Assembly (NCBI GenBank): GCA_002839155.1
Contig: PGXM01000011.1
Location: 1 to 55,579, forward strand
Reading direction: 5' to 3'
Length of the DNA stretch: 55,579 nucleotides
From: Tenericutes bacterium HGW-Tenericutes-1
GTDB taxonomy: Bacteria; Bacillota_I; Bacilli_A; Izemoplasmatales; Hujiaoplasmataceae
The position numbers and the translations under genes were made by a program. Every line of letters begins with the position of its first letter. Position 1 is the stretch's first letter. The notes beneath the pieces are model-generated. The model was not told the DNA's origin. It was given only the letters and a program-made list of their open reading frames with translations, and did not search any database. Positions 41,803 through 51,341 of this stretch are shown here, one piece after another.

Positions 41803-43176
41803 TTATTTGATGTTAGGTTTTTTTGGTGTAAATCTTTCTGCATCTTGATTCTTTTTTAGTTGTTTTAGTTGTTGTTCTGAAGGAGCGGTAAATTGATTGG
41901 TAGGTTTTTTAACCGCTTTTGGAAAGGGTTTAGAAGATTTATAGTAATTTTTCTGCGGATTTTGAACGGAAGATTTCGGTTTTTGCGTTGAAGGTTGAAC
42001 GGGTGTCTTTTGTGCGACTCTTTGTTCTTTCTTCTCATAAGAAGCTGAGAAACGGTGATTTTCAATCAGAGGAATTCTTTTTCCGATATGTCTTTCGATA
42101 TCTTTTAATAAATCCGTTTCTTCTTCCGAACAAAATGAAATCGATTCACCGGATAATCCAGCTCTTCCAGTTCTACCAATACGGTGAATATACGTTTCAG
42201 GAACTTCAGGTAAATCAAAATTGACGACGAGTCCTAATTTCTCGATATCGAGTCCTCTGGCAGCGATATCAGTTGCGACTAAAATTCTTAATTCATGACT
42301 TTTAAATTTCGCTAGCGCTGATGTTCTTGCGCCTTGAGATTTATTGCCATGAATTGCTTCTGCGTAGATTTTGTTAAGTCCTAATTCTTTAACGAGTTTG
42401 TTAGCCCCATGTTTGGTTCTAGTAAATACTAACGCAGATTCTGTTTTTGTCTCTTCTAGAATGTGCATTAACAAATTTGTCTTATTACGCTTTAAAACGT
42501 AATAGATTTTTTGTTGAATGGCTTCTACCGTTGTTTCCACTGGATCAATGGCGATACGGATGGGATCAATCAATATTGTATTCGCAAGTTCTGAAATTAA
42601 TTTTGGCATGGTCGCCGAAAAAAGCATCGTCTGTCTTTTCTTAGGGATTTCATGAATGATTTTTTTAACATCATTGATAAAACCCATATCAAGCATTCTG
42701 TCAGCTTCATCTAAAACAAAATATTGAATGTTTTTTAAATCAACGAACCCTTGATTCAATAAATCAAGCAATCTTCCTGGCGTCGCAATCAAAACGTCTA
42801 ATCCAGCTTTTAAAGCTTCCGTTTGTGATTTTTGTTTTACGCCACCATAGATAACAACCGATTTAACACCTAAGTTTTGTCCGTATACACGAAAACTCTC
42901 TTGAATTTGCATTGCGAGTTCTCTTGTTGGTGTTAACACTAAAGCTTTAATCGTCCGATATTTTCTTGGAAGGTGTGTCGGTGAATAGAGTTTTTGTAAA
43001 ATTGGAATGGCAAAAGCCGCAGTTTTTCCAGTGCCTGTTTGAGCACTGCCAAGCAAGTCTTTTCCTGAAAGTAACACAGGAATGGCTTTTTCTTGAATCG
43101 GTGTTGGATTTAAATACCCTTCACTTTTTAAGGCTTCAGTGATGGGGTTAATAATATTTAATTGTTCAAATGTCAT
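41803..43176 (-). CDS. DEAD-box RNA helicase with basic C-terminal tail
   Basis: 457 aa. ATP-dependent RNA unwinding: Q motif (FEQLNI..PTPIQ), motif I AQTGTGKT, PTRELA, DEAD, SAT, and HRIGRTGR are all present. The last ~90 residues are Lys/Pro/Gln-rich and disordered, an RNA-binding tail similar to RhlE/CshA-type proteins involved in ribosome assembly and mRNA decay. Single gene. Confidence 0.95.
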   Translation of the reverse strand: MTFEQLNIINPITEALKSEGYLNPTPIQEKAIPVLLSGKDLLGSAQTGTGKTAAFAIPILQKLYSPTHLPRKYRTIKALVLTPTRELAMQIQESFRVYGQNLGVKSVVIYGGVKQKSQTEALKAGLDVLIATPGRLLDLLNQGFVDLKNIQYFVLDEADRMLDMGFINDVKKIIHEIPKKRQTMLFSATMPKLISELANTILIDPIRIAIDPVETTVEAIQQKIYYVLKRNKTNLLMHILEETKTESALVFTRTKHGANKLVKELGLNKIYAEAIHGNKSQGARTSALAKFKSHELRILVATDIAARGLDIEKLGLVVNFDLPEVPETYIHRIGRTGRAGLSGESISFCSEEETDLLKDIERHIGKRIPLIENHRFSASYEKKEQRVAQKTPVQPSTQKPKSSVQNPQKNYYKSSKPFPKAVKKPTNQFTAPSEQQLKQLKKNQDAERFTPKKPNIK

Positions 43177-43206
43177 TTTGGTGCTCCGTTTTCTTAGATC
43201 TATATT

Positions 43207-44487
43207 TTATTGCCAATGATTTGAATCGACTTGTATCTTTAATCCTTGATCAACTAAGAACTTTACAAATACCCGTTCTAGTTCCGTTGATTTAAAACAA
43301 CGATTAAAGATAATATTGGTCGTGTTATTGTATGTGTTGACAGCGACACCTGGCTTTTTACCAGACGCTAAGTTGAACTCAAAACGTTGGACTTCTTCTT
43401 TCATTAATTCCGGTAATTTAATCTCGCCAAAGTTGGTTAATGAAATCGTTGAAGGACGATTTCCAATGATATTATATCCGATTTTAAATATCAATTTCTT
43501 TAATATAAGGGGCATTATTTTTACCATGAAATTTTTTTCGAATTGAACATTTTCATTCAAGCGATCTTGTAAACGCTCGACGGTTAATTCGTGTTTAAAC
43601 TGGTCTTGAATCATCGAGAGAATAGTTTCAAATGATAATTCAATCCCTCTAGTGTCAAGGATGGTATTGAAAAATAATGAGAAGTTCCGTAAACTATTTG
43701 AATATAAAAATCGTCTCATGTTTACGGGAACGCTGATTCTTAATGGGTGTTTCGACAATTGCTTTTGATCGCCCGTTTGAATAATGGAATAACAAAGCAA
43801 CCCAACTAAAAATTCTGAAATTGTCGCTTGATAACGTTTTGCCAAGAGTTTCAACGCGTCCGTTTGAAGATGAACTCCGATTAACCCAATTCCTCCAGAC
43901 GCTTTAAACTTTTTCCCTTTGATGCGATAAGCCGTCGGATTTGGAAATCTTAAACGTTTCTTCTTGGTATATAACGCATTATAACTATCTTCTAATTCTT
44001 CTTTCGTTGGACGATCATCTAAAGTTAGTATACTTCCATCATTAATGATTCGTTTTCCTTTTAATTCTAAATAACGAAATACGACCGCCTTTAAAAAAGC
44101 AAAAGCTCCCGTTCCATCCGATAAACTATGGAAAACTTCTAAACTGATTCGATTTTCGTAACACAAGAACTTAAATAAATATCCATTATTTTTGTGAGCG
44201 TTCATCTCATCGCAAATATAAGGGGATTCATTTTTGATCATCACAGGTTTTAAATTGGGCTCATAATAGAACCAAAAAAATCCTTGATGAAGTTTTACAA
44301 AAAAAGAAGGAAATCTGTCTCTTGAATCTTCAACCGCTTGAAATAAGATTTTTTGATCGATTAACTCATTTAAAATTGCAGCAACCCGAAAAACACCACT
44401 GTTCTTTTCGGTGGCGACGACGGGATATATTTTAGCTGCATTATCTAAACGCAACCAACGTGAATCATAAGCGAGTGTTGATTTCAT
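43207..44487 (-). CDS. HxxxD-type acyltransferase (alcohol acetyltransferase/condensation-like)
   Basis: 426 aa. The active-site motif HSLSDGTGA (HxxxDG) lies near residue 119-124, and the two-lobed chloramphenicol acetyltransferase-like layout with DFLVGLL- and SLTNFGEI-type segments fits alcohol acetyltransferases or condensation-like enzymes. Acyl donor and acceptor unknown. No signal peptide. An esterase gene lies 1.3 kb away on the same strand, with a lipoprotein between them in opposite orientation. Confidence 0.8.
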   Translation of the reverse strand: MKSTLAYDSRWLRLDNAAKIYPVVATEKNSGVFRVAAILNELIDQKILFQAVEDSRDRFPSFFVKLHQGFFWFYYEPNLKPVMIKNESPYICDEMNAHKNNGYLFKFLCYENRISLEVFHSLSDGTGAFAFLKAVVFRYLELKGKRIINDGSILTLDDRPTKEELEDSYNALYTKKKRLRFPNPTAYRIKGKKFKASGGIGLIGVHLQTDALKLLAKRYQATISEFLVGLLCYSIIQTGDQKQLSKHPLRISVPVNMRRFLYSNSLRNFSLFFNTILDTRGIELSFETILSMIQDQFKHELTVERLQDRLNENVQFEKNFMVKIMPLILKKLIFKIGYNIIGNRPSTISLTNFGEIKLPELMKEEVQRFEFNLASGKKPGVAVNTYNNTTNIIFNRCFKSTELERVFVKFLVDQGLKIQVDSNHWQ

Positions 44488-44583
44488 TATTACCTCTTTT
44501 GTTCAATGACTAAAACATTGTATCACAAAACCATTAAATAAGATACAAAGATATCTTCACACTTCCTATTTTTTTACGGGTCA

Positions 44584-44611
44584 TTGTGAAATTTATAATT
44601 CTTGTTATAAT
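44584..44611 (+). promoter_or_regulatory. Promoter of the lipoprotein gene at 44644
   Basis: TTGTGA (44584-44589), 16-bp spacer, TATAAT (44606-44611). The RBS AAAGGGTGAT precedes the ATG. Confidence 0.6.
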
Positions 44612-44643
44612 GAAATTAGTCTTACTCATGAAAGGGTGATTTC

Positions 44644-45732
44644 ATGAAGCGATTACTGATACTTGGATTTATTTCTCTATTTATACTATCGTTTGTTGCT
44701 TGTAACTCCAATTCCAATTTATCAGGGATGTCTGATGGTGAAGGATTAGACTTCTTTTTATCACGGATTCGTCTTGATATCAACGATAAAGGCGGTTATA
44801 TTTCCAATAACATCTATGTAAAGACCGTTTATTCCAAAAGCAATCAATTCAAATCAATCGAATCTTCTAGCATGTACGCTCATGTGACAACCGGTGAAAT
44901 TGATTTAATCGATACGATTGGATACTATAATTCATTAGATTTATGGGAAACATACTTTACTAAAGACGACCAATTTATGGTTATGATGCTTGAAGGAAAT
45001 ACGAGGTATCTCAATTTATCTAAAAAACCTGATTATGAAATAATCGCTGGAAACGAAAAAAATGTGTTAAGATTTCCCACGGAGCTGAATGCCAAAAAAG
45101 TCAAATTTAATGGACTAAGTCGGTTTGTCGCAACCCTCAATAAAGATGAATTACAGGATAGCGACTGGCTTTATGATGTTCAAATCCCGTTTATCTACCT
45201 GTATTCCCATATTGATACCTTTGAGAAATTTAAATTCAAAGCTGAATTCACTTTCCAACCGCATGGCATATATAACCCAAATTACGTATTACAAGTCTAT
45301 TGTGAATGGCGATTCCCTCTCAACTCGGATTATGATTATGATTTGTATATTTATTCAATGACGACTAATTTTTATATTTCAGAACCTGGTTCGATAGATC
45401 CTACCCTCTCAAATCCGGATCAACAAGACGTTGTAAGTTTTAATATGCCTACAATCAATCATTTTAGAGGAACAGGTGAATACGTTAAGTATAATGCAAG
45501 TTATGTCGAAAACAGTTACTTCGGTTTCTTTTTTGAACCGGGTATTTATGAACTTAGAAATATGAATCAATCGAATATCTTCAATTACACGTTATATGAC
45601 TATCAAGGTGAAATCCAGATAACTGAAAATAATACATTTAATGTTTATAACCGGGGTTATTATTTCATGCAAATCAATGATTTTATTGATCCGCTGGTCT
45701 ACTATGGATGGTTTCAGAAAATTGAACCTTAA
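44644..45732 (+). CDS. Putative lipoprotein, unknown function
   Basis: 362 aa. Signal peptide with lipobox SFVAC (Cys 20), then a Ser/Asn linker and a beta-rich body. The C-terminal ~90 residues (GEYVKYNASYVENSYFGFFFEPGIYELRN...NRGYYFMQIND) resemble the PPC-like module at the end of the lipoprotein at 1106, so the two may be distant paralogues. No catalytic motif seen. Confidence 0.72.
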   Translation: MKRLLILGFISLFILSFVACNSNSNLSGMSDGEGLDFFLSRIRLDINDKGGYISNNIYVKTVYSKSNQFKSIESSSMYAHVTTGEIDLIDTIGYYNSLDLWETYFTKDDQFMVMMLEGNTRYLNLSKKPDYEIIAGNEKNVLRFPTELNAKKVKFNGLSRFVATLNKDELQDSDWLYDVQIPFIYLYSHIDTFEKFKFKAEFTFQPHGIYNPNYVLQVYCEWRFPLNSDYDYDLYIYSMTTNFYISEPGSIDPTLSNPDQQDVVSFNMPTINHFRGTGEYVKYNASYVENSYFGFFFEPGIYELRNMNQSNIFNYTLYDYQGEIQITENNTFNVYNRGYYFMQINDFIDPLVYYGWFQKIEP

Positions 45733-45770
45733 AATAAATGCTTGCCCTCATGGACAAGCATTTATTATTT
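45733..45770. terminator. Bidirectional terminator between convergent genes
   Basis: AATAAATGCTTG / CAAGCATTTATT, 12-bp stem with a 10-nt loop. Confidence 0.85.
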
Positions 45771-46685
45771 TAAATGATTATTGATAAATTCACAACGTTT
45801 TGAAATCGATTCCTTTGTGATTTGACTTCTTTGAACGACATCATACCCGTGAACTGTTCCTTTAGTGGCATGTAATGTTGATGAAATATTGAGTTTCACC
45901 AACCGGTCATGAAACATCAATCCTTCATCAACCAGACAGTCATACTCAGCAGTTTCAATATAAACAGAGCCTAAGGAATGAATATTGGGATGTTCCATCG
46001 GAAACGCATAGTGTTCAAGATCTAGAGTTCCGTTTTTATAATATACTTTTTCAATCAAAGGGAACATGGAAGCATTAAACATGGGGGTATCTGTGTAATT
46101 TTTTCTTGAGGGAGTCGATTGGCCCTTTACAAGCCCTGGGTATACTAACATTAAAGTTTTGATAGGAATGTGTAAGTAATCTTGATTGTATAAGGCCAGT
46201 CCACAAGCCAAATTCCCACCGGCTGAATCCCCGCCTATCCCTAACAAATCAGAGTTTAATCCGAGTGATAATGCATTTGTATGAATATAATTCAATACAT
46301 CAATGGCATCGTATAAAGCTGTAGGAAACGGATATTTAGGCGCAAGACGATAATGAATCATCATTCCAACCGATTGAGTCCTTCTCACGAGATGACAAAG
46401 ATTTATTTTATGAATATGGGTCGCCCGCATGATAAAACCGCCACCCGGAAGATAAAGCAAACCTTTTGAATTTGTTTCTTTATTTTTGGGATAAAACAAA
46501 TCGACTTGAACGTAGTGATTATCCCGAGTTTTAACTTGTATTTGTCTCTTAATGATACCTTTACCTTTACTTGTTAAAGAGTAAGCAATTTTAAGCATCC
46601 AGTTTTCAATTTTCAATAAGGAGAGATTTTTAGACATATGCATATAGTTCATCCACCAAAAATCTTTATGAATGGGATACTTCAT
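45765..46685 (-). CDS. Alpha/beta-hydrolase esterase (hormone-sensitive lipase type)
   Basis: 306 aa. Nucleophile S154 in GGDSAGGN, acid in EYDCLVDEG, and His in GTVHGYD complete the triad. The oxyanion loop is LPGGGF; the HGGGF His of the family is replaced by Pro. MIHYRLAPKYPFPTALYDA is a typical HSL-family stretch. Hydrolyses short-chain esters or amides, possibly opposing the nearby acyltransferase (inference). RBS GGGAGTGA. Confidence 0.88.
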   Translation of the reverse strand: MKYPIHKDFWWMNYMHMSKNLSLLKIENWMLKIAYSLTSKGKGIIKRQIQVKTRDNHYVQVDLFYPKNKETNSKGLLYLPGGGFIMRATHIHKINLCHLVRRTQSVGMMIHYRLAPKYPFPTALYDAIDVLNYIHTNALSLGLNSDLLGIGGDSAGGNLACGLALYNQDYLHIPIKTLMLVYPGLVKGQSTPSRKNYTDTPMFNASMFPLIEKVYYKNGTLDLEHYAFPMEHPNIHSLGSVYIETAEYDCLVDEGLMFHDRLVKLNISSTLHATKGTVHGYDVVQRSQITKESISKRCEFINNHLK

Positions 46686-46847
46686 TTCATCACTCCCTCA
46701 ATAATAAATGTGCGTTAATCATTATCCTCATTTTATCATAATTATCCGTTTTTATCAAAGACTAATACGTTTGATCTACTAATGATTCATAGAAATTTAA
46801 TTATTACTTCATTTGTTTTGATGGTAAGTCATTCGATAAAATGGTCT

Positions 46848-46878
46848 AAAAAATAAGGAGAGCTTAAGTTTGCTCTCC
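46848..46878 (-). terminator. Terminator of the GGDEF-EAL gene
   Basis: Minus strand GGAGAGC, 8-nt loop, GCTCTCC, then TTATTTTTT. The 5' arm is inside the coding end. Confidence 0.75.
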
Positions 46879-49260
46879 TGTTGATTTAATTAATACTTTT
46901 TCGATGATATCTGGATGTGAAGGAAGATAATAATAGTAACCTTGAACTAAATGACAATCAGTTTGTTTCAAATAATTGATGTGTTCAAGGGTTTCAATGC
47001 CTTCAGCGAGAACTTTAAAGTTTAGTAATTTGGTCAATCCAACAATCGCATTGAAAATCGGTAAGCCTTGATCAGTTAAATATTTTATGCAAAATTGACG
47101 GTCTAACTTGACCATTTCGACGTGATACTTGGTTAAATAAGATAATCCAGCGTGGCCGGACCCAAAATCATCAATCGCAGTATGAATGCCTAACTTATCG
47201 AGATCTTTCAAGAACTGATAAGCGACTAGTTCCCTTTTAATGACTGCACTTTCCGTCATTTCAATCCCTAAATAACTCGGATGAATGTCGTATTCATAAA
47301 GCAAATCTTGAATATATTGAATAAGTCCGTCATCTTCTAATTGATGAGACGATAAATTCACAAATACGGTCACGAGTTTTGCGCCTTTAGATTTCCAAAT
47401 CGCCATTTGTTCAATGACGTTTTTAAGGACAATGCGGCCAATCATATTGATAATGCCACCTTGTTCAGCGAGAGGAATAAAGACACTAGGAGAGATATTT
47501 TCGTCTTTTACTCTCAGCAAAGCTTCAATCGAAACGATTTCATTCGTATCGATATTGACTTGCGGTTGATAAACGATATTAAATCCATCGTTTTTAATAG
47601 CTTGTTTTAATTTTTTTATAACTTCAGTGTCATTACGGATAACAACGTCCATTTTATCATTATAAAACTCAACGAAATTTTTTCCACGTTTCTTTGAATA
47701 ATACATTGCGATATCAGCTTTTCTAATCAGTTGTTCAATAGAAGTATCATGTTCAGGATATAAACTGACCCCAATACCTGCGTCGAGAGGGTATTCAACA
47801 CCTTCTACTTCAAATGGCTGATCAAATAATGAAGCCACATTTTCAATCCAACTTCTTAAGTCCACCATCGAATGGTATCGATGATACATGAAAAATTCAT
47901 CGCCACCATAGCGTGCAAAGTACGTATCATTATCTTTAACAGAGTTAAACCGATTGGTAAATGATTTTAATAAAGCATCGCCGAAATTATGACCTAAGGT
48001 GTCATTATAGGACTTAAATCCATCTAAATCAAAAAATACGACTGCGAGTTTTTCAACTGATTTGATAATTTCTGTTATTTTTTCAATAAAGGCAAGGCGA
48101 TTCGGAACACCGGTTAAATAATCGGTATAAGCCATCGAAGAGATGCGTTTATTTAAACGAATATTCTTAGAGTTTTCGTCAGTAATTCGTTTTGATAAAT
48201 TATCAACAGTCTGATAAATTCCTGAAAAAACACTTTTTTCATCTAAAATTCGTTTCGATTGCGTTGACTCGACATCAATGGATGAAATTGCGTCATCTAA
48301 TCCTCTTAACGGCTTAAAGATTTGAATATAAAGCGTCATGAAATAAATACCCACAAAACTTATACCCATGATGATAAATATGATGATTAAATAAATCCGT
48401 GTTTGATTAAAGAATGATAAAGCATATCCAACAGCTAAAATGCCAATGATTTCACCATCTTCATAAATCGGATATGCGATTTCTAATACAGTCGTGCTGT
48501 CTTTAGCATAATAATGATCGGTTGCAACCGGAACGCCATTGATTGCTAATTCATAATCTCCATCGCTTGAATAATCAATTCCGATGGATTCTTCATTTGA
48601 ATCTGCAATCGCAATTTTGTTACCATCTAAGATAAGAGCATATATTACTTCATCATTTTGAATAACGATATCTTCAATAACATTTTGATATTCATAAGGT
48701 GCGGTCAGTTCTAATACATATTCTGCTCTTACGCCAACTTGAATAAAGTAACCGTCGTTCGCTTTTAGATAAGCAAATTTGTAATAATTATCTTCATCGG
48801 TTGATTTACGTATATCTTCGATACGGATGGTTTCGCCGCTGGTCATAAAATCATAAATTGGATCACCAACTTGTGCTTGCCACCCAATATACATGTCACT
48901 AGGATCATAAATGACCTCACCTGTTGGACTATAATAATAGATATATTCTGTATTGGTTATCTCAGTTAACTGTAATAAATACTCATTATCAATTAAATCT
49001 TGATTTGAAATTGCAATTCTAGCCGTAGTTAATAAGGAATCATCAATACTGTCTAATAACAATTTTTGGTATTTGATATTTTCTGTAATATTTTCTGAAA
49101 TTAATTTGGCTTTAATAATAGCATCATTTTGATGATATTCTCGGTACGCTGAAATCGTCATCGAATAAATTACGACCGACAAAACAAAGATAAAAATCGT
49201 TGTCAGGATGAGTGGCAACGCAAATATCCGTTTATAGTTAATCGGTTTAACAGTTTTCAT
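46864..49260 (-). CDS. Membrane GGDEF-EAL protein with extracellular Cache-like sensor
   Basis: 798 aa. Helix ~14-36, an outside sensor of ~250 residues resembling a dCache domain, helix ~288-312, a HAMP-like linker, GGDEF domain with intact GGDEF (452-456), and EAL domain with EALLR (579-583). The EAL catalytic residues are recognisable (GIEMTES, IDDFGSG, KLDRQF, LAEGIET), so both synthesis and breakdown of c-di-GMP are possible. No RxxD inhibitory site seen. RBS AGGAG. Confidence 0.93.
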   Translation of the reverse strand: MKTVKPINYKRIFALPLILTTIFIFVLSVVIYSMTISAYREYHQNDAIIKAKLISENITENIKYQKLLLDSIDDSLLTTARIAISNQDLIDNEYLLQLTEITNTEYIYYYSPTGEVIYDPSDMYIGWQAQVGDPIYDFMTSGETIRIEDIRKSTDEDNYYKFAYLKANDGYFIQVGVRAEYVLELTAPYEYQNVIEDIVIQNDEVIYALILDGNKIAIADSNEESIGIDYSSDGDYELAINGVPVATDHYYAKDSTTVLEIAYPIYEDGEIIGILAVGYALSFFNQTRIYLIIIFIIMGISFVGIYFMTLYIQIFKPLRGLDDAISSIDVESTQSKRILDEKSVFSGIYQTVDNLSKRITDENSKNIRLNKRISSMAYTDYLTGVPNRLAFIEKITEIIKSVEKLAVVFFDLDGFKSYNDTLGHNFGDALLKSFTNRFNSVKDNDTYFARYGGDEFFMYHRYHSMVDLRSWIENVASLFDQPFEVEGVEYPLDAGIGVSLYPEHDTSIEQLIRKADIAMYYSKKRGKNFVEFYNDKMDVVIRNDTEVIKKLKQAIKNDGFNIVYQPQVNIDTNEIVSIEALLRVKDENISPSVFIPLAEQGGIINMIGRIVLKNVIEQMAIWKSKGAKLVTVFVNLSSHQLEDDGLIQYIQDLLYEYDIHPSYLGIEMTESAVIKRELVAYQFLKDLDKLGIHTAIDDFGSGHAGLSYLTKYHVEMVKLDRQFCIKYLTDQGLPIFNAIVGLTKLLNFKVLAEGIETLEHINYLKQTDCHLVQGYYYYLPSHPDIIEKVLIKSTGEQT

Positions 49261-49445
49261 GACAATCTCCTATAGTGATAAATAATATCCTCAATGAAAC
49301 ATCTTTTTAATTATATCAATTTGTTGTGTATTCCGATACAGATTTTTGATTGTTTTGCAATAATCAATCGAGTCTTTATCTAATAATTAAAAAAATGTAT
49401 TTAAAAATATTTTTAGAGCAATTTAGAAACTAATTAGTCAATATA

Positions 49446-49973
49446 TCAGTCGTTAGTCAATGTAGGATAAAGTTTTGTGATTTTAGAAAAATACCGGTTA
49501 AACCGTAGAGCACATGTTGGGACGAAATCTTTACGTTTTGTAAATTCTAACATCTCATTGATTGGTATATAACGATAATCAATCGTCTCGTCAATTTGTA
49601 ATCTAATCGGATGTTTCAACGAATCAATGCGGTTAATATATCCATAGATAAAACAGGATTCGTGCTTTTCAATAAACAATTCTTTGAGTTGTTCTTTTGA
49701 TACATCCAGTCCCGTTTCTTCAAATAATTCACGTTTCGCTGCTTCAATGGGAGTTTCACCTTTTAAAACCGCACCGGCTGTTATTTCCCAATAATGAGGG
49801 TAATACTTTTTTTCATCTCTTAAGGTAACTAAACATTCACAATTTTGATTGAGGGTATAGATTTCTACAACAAAGTTATATAGCCCTTTTGGGACTTTAT
49901 TTCCCCTGATCAAATCAATTCCAAGTTTATTTCCAAATTCATCATATGCATCAAATATTTCAGGCATTACCAT
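49446..49973 (-). CDS. Nudix hydrolase
   Basis: 175 aa. The Nudix box GAVLKGETPIEAAKRELFEE (GX5EX7REXXEE) is complete. The N-terminal EIFDAYDEFGNKLG resembles Nudix proteins of the IPP-isomerase-like/YfcD branch. Hydrolyses a nucleoside diphosphate linked to another group; substrate unknown. RBS GAGGG about 10 nt before the ATG. Confidence 0.9.
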   Translation of the reverse strand: MVMPEIFDAYDEFGNKLGIDLIRGNKVPKGLYNFVVEIYTLNQNCECLVTLRDEKKYYPHYWEITAGAVLKGETPIEAAKRELFEETGLDVSKEQLKELFIEKHESCFIYGYINRIDSLKHPIRLQIDETIDYRYIPINEMLEFTKRKDFVPTCALRFNRYFSKITKLYPTLTND

Positions 49974-50041
49974 GATAATAACCCTCTTTTCTATTTAAAG
50001 ATAAGTGTATCATTTCTCTTTATGAAATGCTATAAGATTAT

Positions 50042-50068
50042 AAAAAAAGATGGCTAATTTAGCCATCT
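50042..50068 (-). terminator. Terminator of the tldD-tldE operon
   Basis: Minus strand AGATGGCTAA / TTAGCCATCT, then TTTTTTT, immediately beyond the tldE stop. Confidence 0.88.
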
Positions 50069-50069
50069 C

Positions 50070-51341
50070 TTAAATAATTTCCAAATCTTTCAATTTGATG
50101 TATTTTGGTCCTTCATATCCATCGATTGAAACCATTTCTTTAGATAATGACAATGTCGATAAACTCTTATCGATATGACCGCTAAACGAGAAACCAGAAA
50201 CCGGTAAGTGGAATCTGCCATCAAAATAAATGGCTAACCGAACTTCACCACCGATGTAATTAGAGTACATGTCAATTTGGATGCCTGACAACGCAATAAT
50301 TTCCAAGTAAGGTTTTTTCGTCATTTGTTCATAACTTGATTTACCTTTTGGCACTGTAATTGTTCTTAATAACCCTGAAGGTTTCATTCCTAAATATTGA
50401 GCGAATTGATTTGACCCATAGTAATTACTAATGATTCCTTTTTCAATCACTTTAACCTGTGATAATAACACGCCGTCTTTATCAAATGCATCCGCCTTTG
50501 AAGCTGGTTTCAAGCCGATGTTCAAGTATTCTCCTGTGACATCATTTTGAATGGAATCGCCAATGACTTTATCCGTATTTTGACGGTAAATGGAGTCATA
50601 AGAATAATCTTCAATCAGATTTTCAAATAGATTCTTTAAATCTTCGTCTTTTAAAATGACATCGACTTTAGAAACATCTTTAATCGCTTTAGCTTGAAAT
50701 CTCGTCGTAACATCTTCTAAGGCACTAGAAGCATCATTTTTGATAACATCGAAGTCAATATTATTATAGGTATAGTATTTGTATAATTCAACTTTGTTAC
50801 CAAATCCATCATAGGAAGGAATGGCTTCAACATTGACTTTATGAAGCGTTTTCTTGTAATCAACGTTTCGAGATGAAACGATATGATTTATGGTTGTCGT
50901 ATGAAACAATTCTAAAGAATTGAAACGGATGTTTTCTTGTGATTGTGTGAAAAAGATTTGTGCGATTTTGTCTAATAAAGCAAACGGTTCTAATTCAAAA
51001 GCGGTTTGCGTCCAAGATCTTTTTCTTTCAGCAGTAACGAGATCATAACTCTTATTTTTAATAAAAGACGCTGCATAAGCTGCTTCTTCAATTTTTTCTT
51101 CCAATTCTTTTTTTGATAACTTGTGACTGAGTTGAAATCTTGAAGAACCGGTATACATGACTTTGCCTTCAACAAAACGTTTATAAACCGTCACTTGATA
51201 TTCTGTCGTATCGACAATGCGAGTAGTTTCTAATTTTTGCATGACATAAAACGCTTGAGAAGCAAGGGTTTGAACTTCATTAATCATCCAATCAGTGATG
51301 ATTGTTGATTCTTTTAAAGTTTTGATTAGTTGTTTAATCAT
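50070..51341 (-). CDS. tldE: TldE/PmbA metalloprotease partner subunit
   Basis: 423 aa. Non-catalytic partner of TldD in the heterodimer that degrades unfolded peptides and processes peptide natural products. It lacks HExxxH and ends with the TldD/E beta-barrel (SGFSFSGHIDKSLSTLSLSK). Start overlaps the tldD stop by 4 bp (ATGA). Confidence 0.92.
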   Translation of the reverse strand: MIKQLIKTLKESTIITDWMINEVQTLASQAFYVMQKLETTRIVDTTEYQVTVYKRFVEGKVMYTGSSRFQLSHKLSKKELEEKIEEAAYAASFIKNKSYDLVTAERKRSWTQTAFELEPFALLDKIAQIFFTQSQENIRFNSLELFHTTTINHIVSSRNVDYKKTLHKVNVEAIPSYDGFGNKVELYKYYTYNNIDFDVIKNDASSALEDVTTRFQAKAIKDVSKVDVILKDEDLKNLFENLIEDYSYDSIYRQNTDKVIGDSIQNDVTGEYLNIGLKPASKADAFDKDGVLLSQVKVIEKGIISNYYGSNQFAQYLGMKPSGLLRTITVPKGKSSYEQMTKKPYLEIIALSGIQIDMYSNYIGGEVRLAIYFDGRFHLPVSGFSFSGHIDKSLSTLSLSKEMVSIDGYEGPKYIKLKDLEII

